Shown here: positions 16,549-23,817 of the stretch, piece by piece
Numbering within the stretch: the first letter of the stretch is position 1
Layout of the letters: each line of letters starts with the position of its first letter
Assembly: GCA_049582065.1 (NCBI GenBank)
Contig: JBAUTF010000177.1
Coordinates: 1 to 33,291 of the forward strand
DNA length: 33,291 bases
Source: DATKSS01 sp049582065
GTDB taxonomy: Bacteria > Chloroflexota > Dormibacteria > Dormibacterales > Dormibacteraceae
Reading direction: 5' to 3'
The notes under the pieces: generated by a model
The model's input: only the letters and a program-made list of their open reading frames with translations
Told to the model about the DNA's origin: nothing
Database searches by the model: none
Made by a program: the position numbers and the translations under genes

Positions 16549-16651
16549 GAGTCTTCTCCTGGGATCGGCCCAGCCCGATCGAGGGAATTAAGAGAAAGTT
16601 AGTATAGATATCGAGATCAAACCCGCGCGTCCGGAGCCTCCCGAGTTGCCG

Positions 16652-17305
16652 ATGGCCACCAAGCCATCCCCGGCTCGCCTCCTCCTGGTACGCCATGGCC
16701 AGTCGACCTGGAATCGCGAACACCGGATCCAGGGCCAGCTCGATCCGCCGCTTTCGGAGCTAGGCCGGCGGCAGGCCGAGCTGCTGGGGCGGCGGCTGGC
16801 CGGCCGGCGTTGGGCCGGCTTTTACGCCAGCGACCTCAAGCGCGCTTTCGAGACCGCGACCATCCTGGGCCATGCAATCGGCGTCGCCCCAAAGCCCATG
16901 CAGTCGCTTCGGGAGATCTTTCTCGGCGAATGGGAGGGCCTGCGCACCGATGAGCTGGCGCAGCGATTCCCTGACGCGTGGGCGGCCTGGACCGACGAGC
17001 CGGACTGGGACCTTGTGCCGGGCGGTGAGGGGGCAGCGCTTTTCGAGGCCCGCATCTCAGCGGCGATCGAGGAGATCTTTCAGCGCCATGACCACGGAGA
17101 CGTCCTGGCGGTGACCCATGGCGGGGCGATCCAGGTCGCCCTGCACCGCGCAGTCGGACGGGCGAGCCACGGCCTGTTTCCCTTCAAGATCCAGAACGCG
17201 TCGCTGTCGGTCATCGAGAAGCGCGACGGCAAGGTCGTGATCGCGGGCGTCAACGACGTCGCCCACCTCGAGCCGGCCCTCGTCGTCGAACCCGGTCCCG
17301 GATGA
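16652..17305 (+). CDS. Histidine phosphatase family protein (phosphoglycerate mutase-like)
   Basis: The 217-aa protein has the catalytic RHG motif LLLVRHGQSTWN (H15), the PLSELGRRQAELLG helix, the acid-site block REIFLGEWEGLRTDEL and the second catalytic His in VLAVTHGGAIQVAL. This is the branch that includes broad-specificity phosphatases, alpha-ribazole phosphatases and GpgP-like enzymes; substrate cannot be read here. A TTG two codons upstream (16646) is also in frame, but the ATG at 16652 is preferred. Neither has a clear ribosome site. The 3' end overlaps the FemAB-like gene by 4 nt. Confidence 0.9.
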   Translation: MATKPSPARLLLVRHGQSTWNREHRIQGQLDPPLSELGRRQAELLGRRLAGRRWAGFYASDLKRAFETATILGHAIGVAPKPMQSLREIFLGEWEGLRTDELAQRFPDAWAAWTDEPDWDLVPGGEGAALFEARISAAIEEIFQRHDHGDVLAVTHGGAIQVALHRAVGRASHGLFPFKIQNASLSVIEKRDGKVVIAGVNDVAHLEPALVVEPGPG

Positions 17306-18273
17306 CGGCCGAGTCGCAGCGCTGGGATGCCGAGCTCGGCGAAAGGGCCACCCCGGCGTCGCTCCTGCAGACATGGGCATGGGGCGAAGTGCAGGCCCGC
17401 GCGGGATGGAGCATCGAGCACGTTCACTTCGAGGGCGGGGCGATGGCGAGCATCCAGCTTCGGGCGGTCGGTCCGGTCAAAGAGGCGTACGTGCCGCGCG
17501 GCCCCGTGCCGGCCACTCCCGGCGCGATCCAACAACTCGTGGCGTGGGCGCGAAAGATGCGCATCGCGCGCGTACGGATCGAGCCGGACGCACCTGCAGA
17601 CTTTGCGGGGGAGCTTAGAGAGCTCGGTTTCGAGTCCATCGCTCCGACGCAGCCGGCGAACTCGCGGATCATCACCCTCGGCGAGCCGGCGGCGATGCTG
17701 GCGAGCTTCGACCGCGGCACTCGGTACAACATCCGGCTCGCCGAGCGCCAAGGCGTGCGAGTCGAAGTGGACGCGGATGCGGCGACGCTCGCGAAGCTGG
17801 CTGCGGCGGTTGAGCAGCGCGAGTCGATCAGCCTGCCGGAAGCGGGTTACTACGAGCTGCTGCTGACTCTCTTGCCCTGGTGCCGGACTTACGTGGCCAA
17901 GCACCCGGAAACGGACGAACCGCTCTCCTCGGTCCTGGTGGCCCGGCACGCCGGGCGCGGCTACAACCTCTTCGCGGGCCGCTCGAGCGCGCACGGCCAG
18001 CTCAAAGCCAACGAACTTGCTCACTGGCACGCGATCAGAGCCTGCGCCGCCGACGGCCTCGCCGAATACGACCTGTGGGGAGTTCCACCGACTGGCGCCG
18101 GGCGGGACCACCCGTGGCACGGGCTGGGAAAGTTCAAACAGGGGTTTGGAGGCCGGATCGTCGAGATGCCCGGTGCCTGGCAGGTCGACCTCTCGGAAGC
18201 CGGCTCCCGGGTGATCGATCTCGAGCAGAGAGCAAGGCGTGGCGTTCTGGGGCTGAAACGAAACATCTCCTAA
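17302..18273 (+). CDS. FemAB/FemX-like aminoacyltransferase (GNAT fold)
   Basis: The 323-aa protein has the FemAB hallmarks: LLQTWAWGEVQARAGWS near the N-terminus, a central SFDRGTRYNIRLAERQGVRVEV segment, YNLFAGRSSAHGQLKANELAHWHAI and the closing EYDLWGVPPTG ... GLGKFKQGFGGRIVEMPGAW. Family members transfer amino acids from aminoacyl-tRNA to the lipid II stem peptide to build peptidoglycan cross-bridges. No other cross-bridge gene is adjacent, though a MurE-like ligase lies 2 kb away. ATG overlaps the phosphatase stop (ATGA), so the pair is coupled. The amino acid used cannot be predicted. Confidence 0.88.
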   Translation: MTAESQRWDAELGERATPASLLQTWAWGEVQARAGWSIEHVHFEGGAMASIQLRAVGPVKEAYVPRGPVPATPGAIQQLVAWARKMRIARVRIEPDAPADFAGELRELGFESIAPTQPANSRIITLGEPAAMLASFDRGTRYNIRLAERQGVRVEVDADAATLAKLAAAVEQRESISLPEAGYYELLLTLLPWCRTYVAKHPETDEPLSSVLVARHAGRGYNLFAGRSSAHGQLKANELAHWHAIRACAADGLAEYDLWGVPPTGAGRDHPWHGLGKFKQGFGGRIVEMPGAWQVDLSEAGSRVIDLEQRARRGVLGLKRNIS

Positions 18274-18294
18274 CAATCCTTCAAATCAGTTAGG

Positions 18295-19020
18295 ATGGAG
18301 AGCAAGGTGGTGGCGGACAGCCCTCGAAGGGTGCTCGTGGTCGACCCCGACCAGGCGGTGCGGCGCGAGGTGAGAAGCGCATGCGAGCAGGACGGCTACC
18401 AGGTGATCGAGGCCGACAGTGCGGCGGAGGCGCTAAGGCAGGTCGAGCACTCGCGGCCCAACGTTGTCCTTCTCGAGGTGACCCTGCCCGACGGGGCGGG
18501 ATTCGATGTCTGCCGCGAGCTGCGCAAGATGGACCAGTCGGTGCCGGTGATCATGATGAGCACCCGGTCCGAAGAGATCGACGTCGTGGTCGCGCTGGAG
18601 ATCGGCGCCGACGACTACGTCGGCAAACCACTGCGCCTTCGAGAGCTCGTGGCACGGATGACCGCGCACCTGCGCCGGACCCGGTTCGAGTCGGCGGAGG
18701 CCACGCGCAGCCGGCTCGAGTTTCGCGACCTCGTGATCGACGTCAACGAGAGGCGCACGTACAAATCGGGAAAAGAGGTCGAGCTCACTCACACCGAGTT
18801 CGACCTGCTTACCTTCCTCGCCAGCAACGCCGGCAAAGTGTTGAGCCGCGAGAAGATCCTGAACTCGATCTGGGGCTACGAGTATCCGATCGAGACACGC
18901 GTCATCGACGTGCACATCCGCAACCTGCGCAGGAAGATCGAGACGCAGCCGTCGCGTCCTTATTACATCCTGGCCGTGCCGGGCATCGGCTACCGCTTCA
19001 CGAATGCACGGCCCGCTTAG
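18295..19020 (+). CDS. Atypical OmpR-family response regulator lacking the phospho-acceptor Asp
   Basis: The 241-aa protein has a receiver domain (13-125) and an OmpR-type winged helix (about 145-238, ELTHTEFDLLTFLASNAGKVLSREKILNSIWG in two halves, and IDVHIRNLRRKIE). The receiver keeps the Lys (GKPLRL) and a Ser in place of the Thr switch, but the phospho-acceptor position is Glu61 (VVLLEVTLPDG; codon GAG at 18475-18477), and the usual second pocket acid is Pro18 (VVDPDQ). It should therefore not be phosphorylated normally and may be permanently active or controlled by other means. No histidine kinase adjoins it. The start may be ATG 18295 or GTG 18307. It overlaps folK by 23 nt tail to tail. 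Confidence 0.9.
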   Translation: MESKVVADSPRRVLVVDPDQAVRREVRSACEQDGYQVIEADSAAEALRQVEHSRPNVVLLEVTLPDGAGFDVCRELRKMDQSVPVIMMSTRSEEIDVVVALEIGADDYVGKPLRLRELVARMTAHLRRTRFESAEATRSRLEFRDLVIDVNERRTYKSGKEVELTHTEFDLLTFLASNAGKVLSREKILNSIWGYEYPIETRVIDVHIRNLRRKIETQPSRPYYILAVPGIGYRFTNARPA

Positions 19021-19423
19021 AGGTGTCCACTCCGAGCTCCCGCAGCGACGCGAGCACAAATGGCCTCTGTTCGATGCGAGGGTGAGGGATCACCAGGTCG
19101 CGCTCGGTGACCCGTTCGCTGCCGAAGAGAATGATGTCGACGTCGATCGCGCGTGGCCCCCAGCGGCGGCCGGATACGCGGCCTCCCTCGCGTTCGGCCT
19201 CCTTCGCCACCTTCAATAGAGCGCGGGGCGTGCCCTGCCATTCGCCTTCCACGACCTGGTTGAGGAAGCGCGGCTGGTCTTTGACGCCCCAGGGCTCAGT
19301 TTCGATGACGCGGCTTTGACGCAGGATGCGCACCCCTTTTTGACGCAGTCGCCGGCGGGCCGCGCTCAGGTTGCGTGAGCGCCGACCGAGGTTCGTGCCG
19401 AGGCCGAGGTACACGACCGTCAA
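18998..19423 (-). CDS. folK: 2-amino-4-hydroxy-6-hydroxymethyldihydropteridine pyrophosphokinase
   Basis: The 141-aa protein begins VVYLGLGTNLGRRSRNL, the HPPK start, and contains the pterin/ATP region QSRVIETEPWGVKDQPRFLN and the signature GRRWGPRAIDVDIILFG with the two Mg-binding Asp residues in DVD. It pyrophosphorylates hydroxymethyldihydropterin in folate synthesis. It overlaps folP by 4 nt and follows it in the operon, which fits the pathway order (HPPK product is the FolP substrate). No folB is visible in this window. Confidence 0.95.
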   Translation of the reverse strand: MTVVYLGLGTNLGRRSRNLSAARRRLRQKGVRILRQSRVIETEPWGVKDQPRFLNQVVEGEWQGTPRALLKVAKEAEREGGRVSGRRWGPRAIDVDIILFGSERVTERDLVIPHPRIEQRPFVLASLRELGVDTSKRAVHS

Positions 19424-20229
19424 CGCATTCGGTCAGCTACGCGGACGACGCGCGTCATCGCGAGCACGTCATGCACCCGCACGATATCTGCTCCCCGCAG
19501 CACCGATGCGACCACCGTCGCCGCGGTCCCCTCGACCCTCTGGCCGGCAGGCAGGTCCAGCAGCTTGCCGATGAACGACTTGCGCGACGTGCCGACCAGG
19601 ATCGGAAACCCGAGCTCGTTGAGCTCGCCGAGGCGCCGCAAGACCTCCCAGTTCTGCTCCGCAGTCTTGCCGAAGCCGATCCCGGGATCGACCATCACCC
19701 GTTGCTTTGGAACACCCGCGTCGACCGCCAGCAGCGCCGCCCGCTTCAAGAACCTCTTGATCTCCTGGAGCAGGTCGACTGCGTAATCGGTCCCGTCCTG
19801 GTTGTGCATCACAACGAGCCCGCAGCCCTTCCGAGCCGCGAGGTCCGCGATACCAGGTGAGCGGGTCAGGCCCCAGATGTCGTTGAGGATCGTCGCGCCG
19901 AGCTCGACCGCCGCCTCGGCCACCTCGAGCTTGTACGTGTCGACCGAGACGGGCACACCGGACTCCATGGCCAGCCGGCGGAGGACGGGCTCGATGCGGG
20001 CGATCTCCTCGGCCGCCGGGATGGGCACGTGCCCAGGACGCGTCGACTCTCCCCCCACGTCGAGCATGTCCGCGCCCTCCGTCACCATTTGCAGACCCTG
20101 CTCCACAGCCGCGCTGTGGTCAGACCCCAGGCCGTCGCCGCTGAACGAGTCGGGCGTGACGTTGACGATGCCCATGACGAAGGTTCGGGTGCCCCACTCG
20201 AAACGCCGGCCGCCGATGTCAGCGAACAC
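19420..20229 (-). CDS. folP: Dihydropteroate synthase
   Basis: About 269 residues from the GTG at 20229. Diagnostic blocks are VMGIVNVTPDSFSGDG (first DHPS signature), GADMLDVGGESTRPG (second signature), VSVDTYK, NDIWGL, the pyrophosphate/pterin region DPGIGFGKTAEQN and GTSRKSFIGKLL. It condenses pterin pyrophosphate with p-aminobenzoate. The open frame extends far upstream, but that part is antisense to the MurE-like gene and is not real. The start at 20229 is 24 nt from the divergent MurE-like ATG, so promoters must overlap coding sequence. Confidence 0.95.
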   Translation of the reverse strand: MFADIGGRRFEWGTRTFVMGIVNVTPDSFSGDGLGSDHSAAVEQGLQMVTEGADMLDVGGESTRPGHVPIPAAEEIARIEPVLRRLAMESGVPVSVDTYKLEVAEAAVELGATILNDIWGLTRSPGIADLAARKGCGLVVMHNQDGTDYAVDLLQEIKRFLKRAALLAVDAGVPKQRVMVDPGIGFGKTAEQNWEVLRRLGELNELGFPILVGTSRKSFIGKLLDLPAGQRVEGTAATVVASVLRGADIVRVHDVLAMTRVVRVADRMR

Positions 20230-20253
20230 CGGCCGATTATGCTGCGAGCCAGG

Positions 20254-21747
20254 ATGAAACTTGCCGACATCGCCCGCGGAGTTCCAGGGGCGAGCCTGGA
20301 AGGGGACGGCAACGTCGAGGTCGGCGGGATCGCGTACGACTCCCGGCGGGTCAAGGCCGGCGACCTGTTCGTGGCCGTCGATGGCCTGCATGCCGACGGC
20401 CACGTGTTCGTGGCCGACGCCCTGGCGAAGGGCGCCGTGGCCATAGCGGTGCACCGCGCCGTGCAGGCGGCGCCCGGCACGCCGATCCTGCGCGTGCAGT
20501 CCACGAGGAGCGCCCTCGCCGAGATCGCGGCGGAGTTCTACGGCCGGCCGGCAAGCCGTCTCAGGGTGGCGGGGGTCACGGGAACCGACGGCAAGACCAC
20601 GACCACGCACATGGCCGAGCACGTGCTTCAGGCGAGCGGGATCCTGGCGGGGGCGATGAGCACCCTGGCCTTCAAGGTCAGCGGGCGCGAGATGGACAAC
20701 ACCAGCGGCCAAACCACGACAGAGGCGCCCGAGGTGCAGGCATGGCTCGCCCGCATGGTCGAGGCGGGAGCCGTGTGCGCAGTGATCGAAACCACCTCGC
20801 ACGCCCTCGTGCAGGAACGCGTGCGCGCTTGCGATTTCGACGTCGCCGCTTTCACCAACGTCGGTCACGACCACCTCGACTACCACGCCACGTGGGAGGA
20901 ATACCTCGAGGCGAAGGCTCGGCTGATCGACCTGGCCGCCAACTCCGTCGACAAGGGCATCGAGAAGACCGCGGTCCTCAACCGCGACGACGCGAGCTAT
21001 GACCGCCTGGCGCGCCGGCCGATCGCGCGCAGGTGGACTTACGGGTTGACGACCGCAGCGGACCTGCACCCCGTCGAGCTCAACGTCACCGGCTCTGGCT
21101 CTCGGTTCCGGATGCGGACCCCGCACGGCGACGCGGAGGTGTCGCTGCACGTGCCCGCGCGATTCAACATCTACAACGCCCTGTGCGCGGCCGGCGTGTG
21201 CCTCGCGCTGGGCGTGCCGATCGAGGCGGTCGGGCAGGGCCTGGCCGGGTTCGAAGGCGTGCGAGGGCGGCTCGAGCCTGTCGACCTGGGACAGGGTTTC
21301 CGCGTCTTCATCGACTTCGCCCACTCGGCCGGCGCGCTGGCCAGCGCCCTGGCGGAGCTCCGTCCTTTTACCAAGGGGCGCCTCATCGTTGTGTTCGGCT
21401 CCACGGCGCGGTCGGACCACGACCGGCCGGGCATGGGACGTTCGGCGGCCGAGCTTGCCGACTTCTTCATCATCACCACCGACGACCCGCTGGCCGAAGA
21501 CCCGGTCGAGATCGCCCGCGACGTGCAGTCCGGCGCCGCCGGCAAGGCGCCCGGTCGCGACTACGAGATAATCATCGACCGCCGCGCAGCCATCAGGCGA
21601 GCGATCGACCTCGCAAGGCCCGGCGACTGCGTGCTGCTGGCAGGCAAAGGGCATGAGCGTTCCATGCAGATGGCGGGTGGGTCAGAGCCCTGGGACGAAA
21701 GGGTTGAGGCCGAGGCCGCCATCCGGGACAGGCTCGCCGTCCGCTAG
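20254..21747 (+). CDS. murE: MurE-like Mur ligase (UDP-MurNAc-tripeptide synthetase family)
   Basis: About 497 residues. The N-terminal UDP-binding domain begins MKLADIARGVPG and has YDSRRVKAGDLFVAVDGLHADGH in two parts. The ATP site is GVTGTDGKTTTTHM. MurE-type features are TTEAPEVQAWLARMV, VIETTSHAL and NVGHDHLDYHATWEEYLEAK, and the C-terminal AGKGHERSM. The reaction is addition of a diamino acid to UDP-MurNAc-Ala-Glu. The specificity loop reads DDPLAEDP (21481 onward), whereas meso-DAP enzymes have DNPR; the Arg is missing. The enzyme may use Lys, Orn or another amine, or be a paralogue. ATG at 20239 is an alternative start. It is not in a dcw cluster. Confidence 0.85.
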   Translation: MKLADIARGVPGASLEGDGNVEVGGIAYDSRRVKAGDLFVAVDGLHADGHVFVADALAKGAVAIAVHRAVQAAPGTPILRVQSTRSALAEIAAEFYGRPASRLRVAGVTGTDGKTTTTHMAEHVLQASGILAGAMSTLAFKVSGREMDNTSGQTTTEAPEVQAWLARMVEAGAVCAVIETTSHALVQERVRACDFDVAAFTNVGHDHLDYHATWEEYLEAKARLIDLAANSVDKGIEKTAVLNRDDASYDRLARRPIARRWTYGLTTAADLHPVELNVTGSGSRFRMRTPHGDAEVSLHVPARFNIYNALCAAGVCLALGVPIEAVGQGLAGFEGVRGRLEPVDLGQGFRVFIDFAHSAGALASALAELRPFTKGRLIVVFGSTARSDHDRPGMGRSAAELADFFIITTDDPLAEDPVEIARDVQSGAAGKAPGRDYEIIIDRRAAIRRAIDLARPGDCVLLAGKGHERSMQMAGGSEPWDERVEAEAAIRDRLAVR

Positions 21748-21959
21748 GAGTCGCTCTGGCCGCCGCCGACCATCCGCACGATCTCGACCCGGTCGCCCTC
21801 CTTCAGCACGAGCGTGGCGTAGCTACCACGGTCGATGATCTCGCCGTTGTGCTCCACGGCGACCGTGCGCGGGTCGGCGCCGAGCTGCTCGAGGTAATGA
21901 GTGAGCAGGGTTGGCCCGTCGAGCTCCACGCGCTTGCCGTTGACCTGCAGCGCGATCAT
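21744..21959 (-). CDS. thiS: ThiS sulfur carrier with C-terminal extension
   Basis: The 71-aa ubiquitin-fold protein reads MIALQVNGKRVELDGPTL ... GSYATLVLKEGDRVEIVRMVGGG, matching ThiS. Normally ThiS ends exactly at the Gly-Gly that is adenylated and thiocarboxylated. Here four more residues (QSDS) follow before the stop TAG, so the Gly-Gly would not be free unless processed. The stop overlaps the MurE-like gene stop by 4 nt tail to tail. The ATG overlaps the tenI stop (ATGA), showing coupling in thiG-tenI-thiS. It supplies sulfur to ThiG for thiazole synthesis. Confidence 0.9.
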   Translation of the reverse strand: MIALQVNGKRVELDGPTLLTHYLEQLGADPRTVAVEHNGEIIDRGSYATLVLKEGDRVEIVRMVGGGQSDS

Positions 21960-22462
21960 CTGAACAGGGCGATCGCGGCGTAGCCGGCGGCGCCCGCAGA
22001 CCGGCATTCGGCGATGCGCGCCTCGGTCACGCCGCCGATGGCGACCACCGGGATGCGCACGGCGCCCGCCACCGCGGCCAGGGCGGAAAGCCCGGCCCCC
22101 GCCGTTCCGGGATGGCTCGCGCTCGACCAAACGGGTCCGAAGATCACGAAGTCGGCGCCCTCGTGCTCGGCCTCCAGCGCCCTTTCGACGGAATGCACGG
22201 ACCGGCCGACCAGCCGCCCGCCCAGCAATGCCCTCGCGCCTACGACCGGGATGTCGCGCTCCGGAAGGTTGACCCCGGCCGCGCCGGCAGCGAGCGCGAC
22301 GTCGCAGCGCGAGCTCACGATGACCGGGATCGGAGAGGACGCGACGAGCTCCGCCGCCTCTCGCTCGAGCTCGCGGCCGCTCAGCCCTGGAGCGCGAAGC
22401 TGGACGACGCTGGCACGGGATGCGGCGCGCAGGCCGGCGCTCGCGCTCTCGACCACCGCCAT
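21956..22462 (-). CDS. tenI: TenI/ThiE-family protein, probable thiazole tautomerase
   Basis: About 168 residues from the ATG at 22462, which is 14 nt past the thiG stop; no other in-frame start is seen upstream. The sequence has VVQLRAPGLSGRELEREA, GAAGVNLPERDIP, GRSVHSVERALEAEHEGADFVIFGPVW and IPVVAIGGVTEARI. These match TenI (GRSVHS-type, DYVLFG) more than ThiE, where QLREK and DGVHLGQ-type blocks are expected. TenI is a thiazole tautomerase; ThiE couples thiazole and pyrimidine phosphates. The N-terminus is about 10 to 25 residues shorter than in family members, so its first strand may be incomplete. The gene lies between thiG and thiS and overlaps thiS by 4 nt. Confidence 0.75.
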   Translation of the reverse strand: MAVVESASAGLRAASRASVVQLRAPGLSGRELEREAAELVASSPIPVIVSSRCDVALAAGAAGVNLPERDIPVVGARALLGGRLVGRSVHSVERALEAEHEGADFVIFGPVWSSASHPGTAGAGLSALAAVAGAVRIPVVAIGGVTEARIAECRSAGAAGYAAIALFR

Positions 22463-22476
22463 CGCGACTGGTACGC

Positions 22477-23271
22477 CTAGGCCGGTCGCGAGACGCCCTC
22501 CACCGGTGAGCTCGGGCTTGCGTCTACGCGCCTGGGGATCCGCCCCGCCTGCCAGGCCTTGCGGCCGGCCTCGACCCCGCCTCTGATCGCCTCGGCCATC
22601 AAAGGCGGGTCCTTGGCCAGCGCGATCGCCGTGTTGACGAGCACCGCGTCCGCCCCCAGCTCCATCGCCAGCGCCGCGTCCGACGGCACGCCGATGCCGG
22701 CGTCGACCACGACCGGCACGCGCGCCTCTTCGATGATGATTCGCACCTGCTCGAGCGTCTGCAGGCCCTGCCCGGAACCGATCGGCGACCCCAGCGGCAT
22801 CACCGTCACAGTTCCGACCTCCTCGAGCTTTTTGGCCAGGACCGGGTCGGCGTTGATGTAAGGCAGCACCTTGAATCCTTCGTCGACCAGGATGCGGGCG
22901 GCCTTCAGCGTCTCCTCCGGATCCGGGAACAGGTAGCGCGGGTCGGGGATGACCTCCAGCTTCACCCAGTCCGACAGGCCCATCGAGCGCGCGAGCCTGG
23001 CGATGCGGACCGCCTCGTCGGCCGTGCGGCAGCCCGCGGTGTTGGGCAGGATGCGGTAGCGCTTCCAATCGACGACGTCGAGGATGGTCCTTTTCTTCGG
23101 GTCGTCGAGGTCGAGGCGGCGCAGGGCCACCGTGACGAGCTCGCAACCGGAGGCTTCCAGCGAGGCCAGCATCGATTCGTCGTTGGGGTACTTGCCGGTG
23201 CCGAGGAAGAGCCTCGAGCGCAGCTCGACGCCTGCGATCACCAACGGACCGGCGTGCGTCAGCGTCTGCAC
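22477..23271 (-). CDS. thiG: Thiazole synthase ThiG
   Basis: The 264-aa TIM-barrel protein has LFLGTGKYPNDESML, ILPNTAGCRTADEAVR, the Schiff-base Lys104 in DWVKLEVIPD, MPLGSPIGSGQGL and VVVDAGIGVPSDAALAMELGADAVLVNTAIA. It makes the thiazole phosphate of thiamin from deoxyxylulose phosphate, ThiS thiocarboxylate and an imine partner. The start is GTG at 23271 with GGGAGG very close, so spacing is unusually short. The C-terminus ends with about 20 non-family residues. The partner enzyme for the glycine imine (ThiO or ThiH) is not in the window. Confidence 0.96.
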   Translation of the reverse strand: MQTLTHAGPLVIAGVELRSRLFLGTGKYPNDESMLASLEASGCELVTVALRRLDLDDPKKRTILDVVDWKRYRILPNTAGCRTADEAVRIARLARSMGLSDWVKLEVIPDPRYLFPDPEETLKAARILVDEGFKVLPYINADPVLAKKLEEVGTVTVMPLGSPIGSGQGLQTLEQVRIIIEEARVPVVVDAGIGVPSDAALAMELGADAVLVNTAIALAKDPPLMAEAIRGGVEAGRKAWQAGRIPRRVDASPSSPVEGVSRPA

Positions 23272-23308
23272 GCCTCCCAGCTTACCGGCTGAGCGCCGGC
23301 GCTATTGA

Positions 23309-23737
23309 CTAGGGCAGGTCCTGCTGAAGCAGCAGGGTCTTGTCGCGCCCGTACGTGAGCCGCTTGACCGCGTCGCCGATCGAAAGCCACAGCAGCCTGT
23401 CCACCTCGATGCCCGGCCGGAAGCGCCCGCCGAGGATTTCCATCACCCAGTAGCACGCGACCTTGTCGCGCCCGCGCCGGTCGACGTAGGCGGTGCAGCC
23501 GAGGGGCCGGACCAGCTCGCAGCGCAGCCCGGTCTCCTCGCGCACCTCGCGGATCGCGCAGTCCTCGGCCGTCTCTTGCGGCTCGACCTTGCCCTTGGGC
23601 AGGGTCCAGTCGTCGTAGGCGGGACGGTGGATGACTGCGATCTCGGTGTCACCCGAGCGGGACTTGCGGCAGACCACGCCTCCGGCTGCCCTGATCACAC
23701 TCACATCGGTCACTTCCAGGATCTTTGTTGCCACCAT
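23309..23737 (-). CDS. Nudix hydrolase
   Basis: The 142-aa protein has the full Nudix box GKVEPQETAEDCAIREVREETGL (consensus GX5EX7REUXEEXGU in order), preceded by AAGGVVCRK and DDWTLPKGK. It hydrolyses nucleoside diphosphates linked to another group; the substrate could be Ap4A, 8-oxo-dGTP or other, as in MutT1-like proteins, but lacks a phosphatase tail. The ATG at 23737 has AAGGAG 2 nt upstream, so the GTG after it (23734) could be used. It precedes thiG by 37 nt on the same strand and may share its transcript; a functional link to thiamin is not shown. Confidence 0.92.
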   Translation of the reverse strand: MVATKILEVTDVSVIRAAGGVVCRKSRSGDTEIAVIHRPAYDDWTLPKGKVEPQETAEDCAIREVREETGLRCELVRPLGCTAYVDRRGRDKVACYWVMEILGGRFRPGIEVDRLLWLSIGDAVKRLTYGRDKTLLLQQDLP

Positions 23738-23817
23738 TGCTCCTTCGTAAGCTGAAACGTTTGGGCTGCGGGGATCCCCGACGTTTGCGCTTTGCGATCG
23801 ACTTTGCAGTTGCGAGT

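Noticed and set aside
16588..16602. Two TTAA/TTAG cores 11 bp apart before the histidine phosphatase
   Set aside because: Only two units, no third, and no phosphate gene link; likely chance in a short AT-rich patch.
19420..21654. Very long minus-strand open frame of 744 codons
   Set aside because: Only the end (19420-20229) is FolP; the rest is antisense to the MurE-like gene and has the His/Arg/Asp-rich look of a shadow frame in GC-rich DNA.
23272..23308. TPP riboswitch before thiG
   Set aside because: Only 37 nt separate the Nudix stop from thiG, and the conserved CTGAGA and pyrophosphate-arm motifs are absent here and upstream of the Nudix gene.
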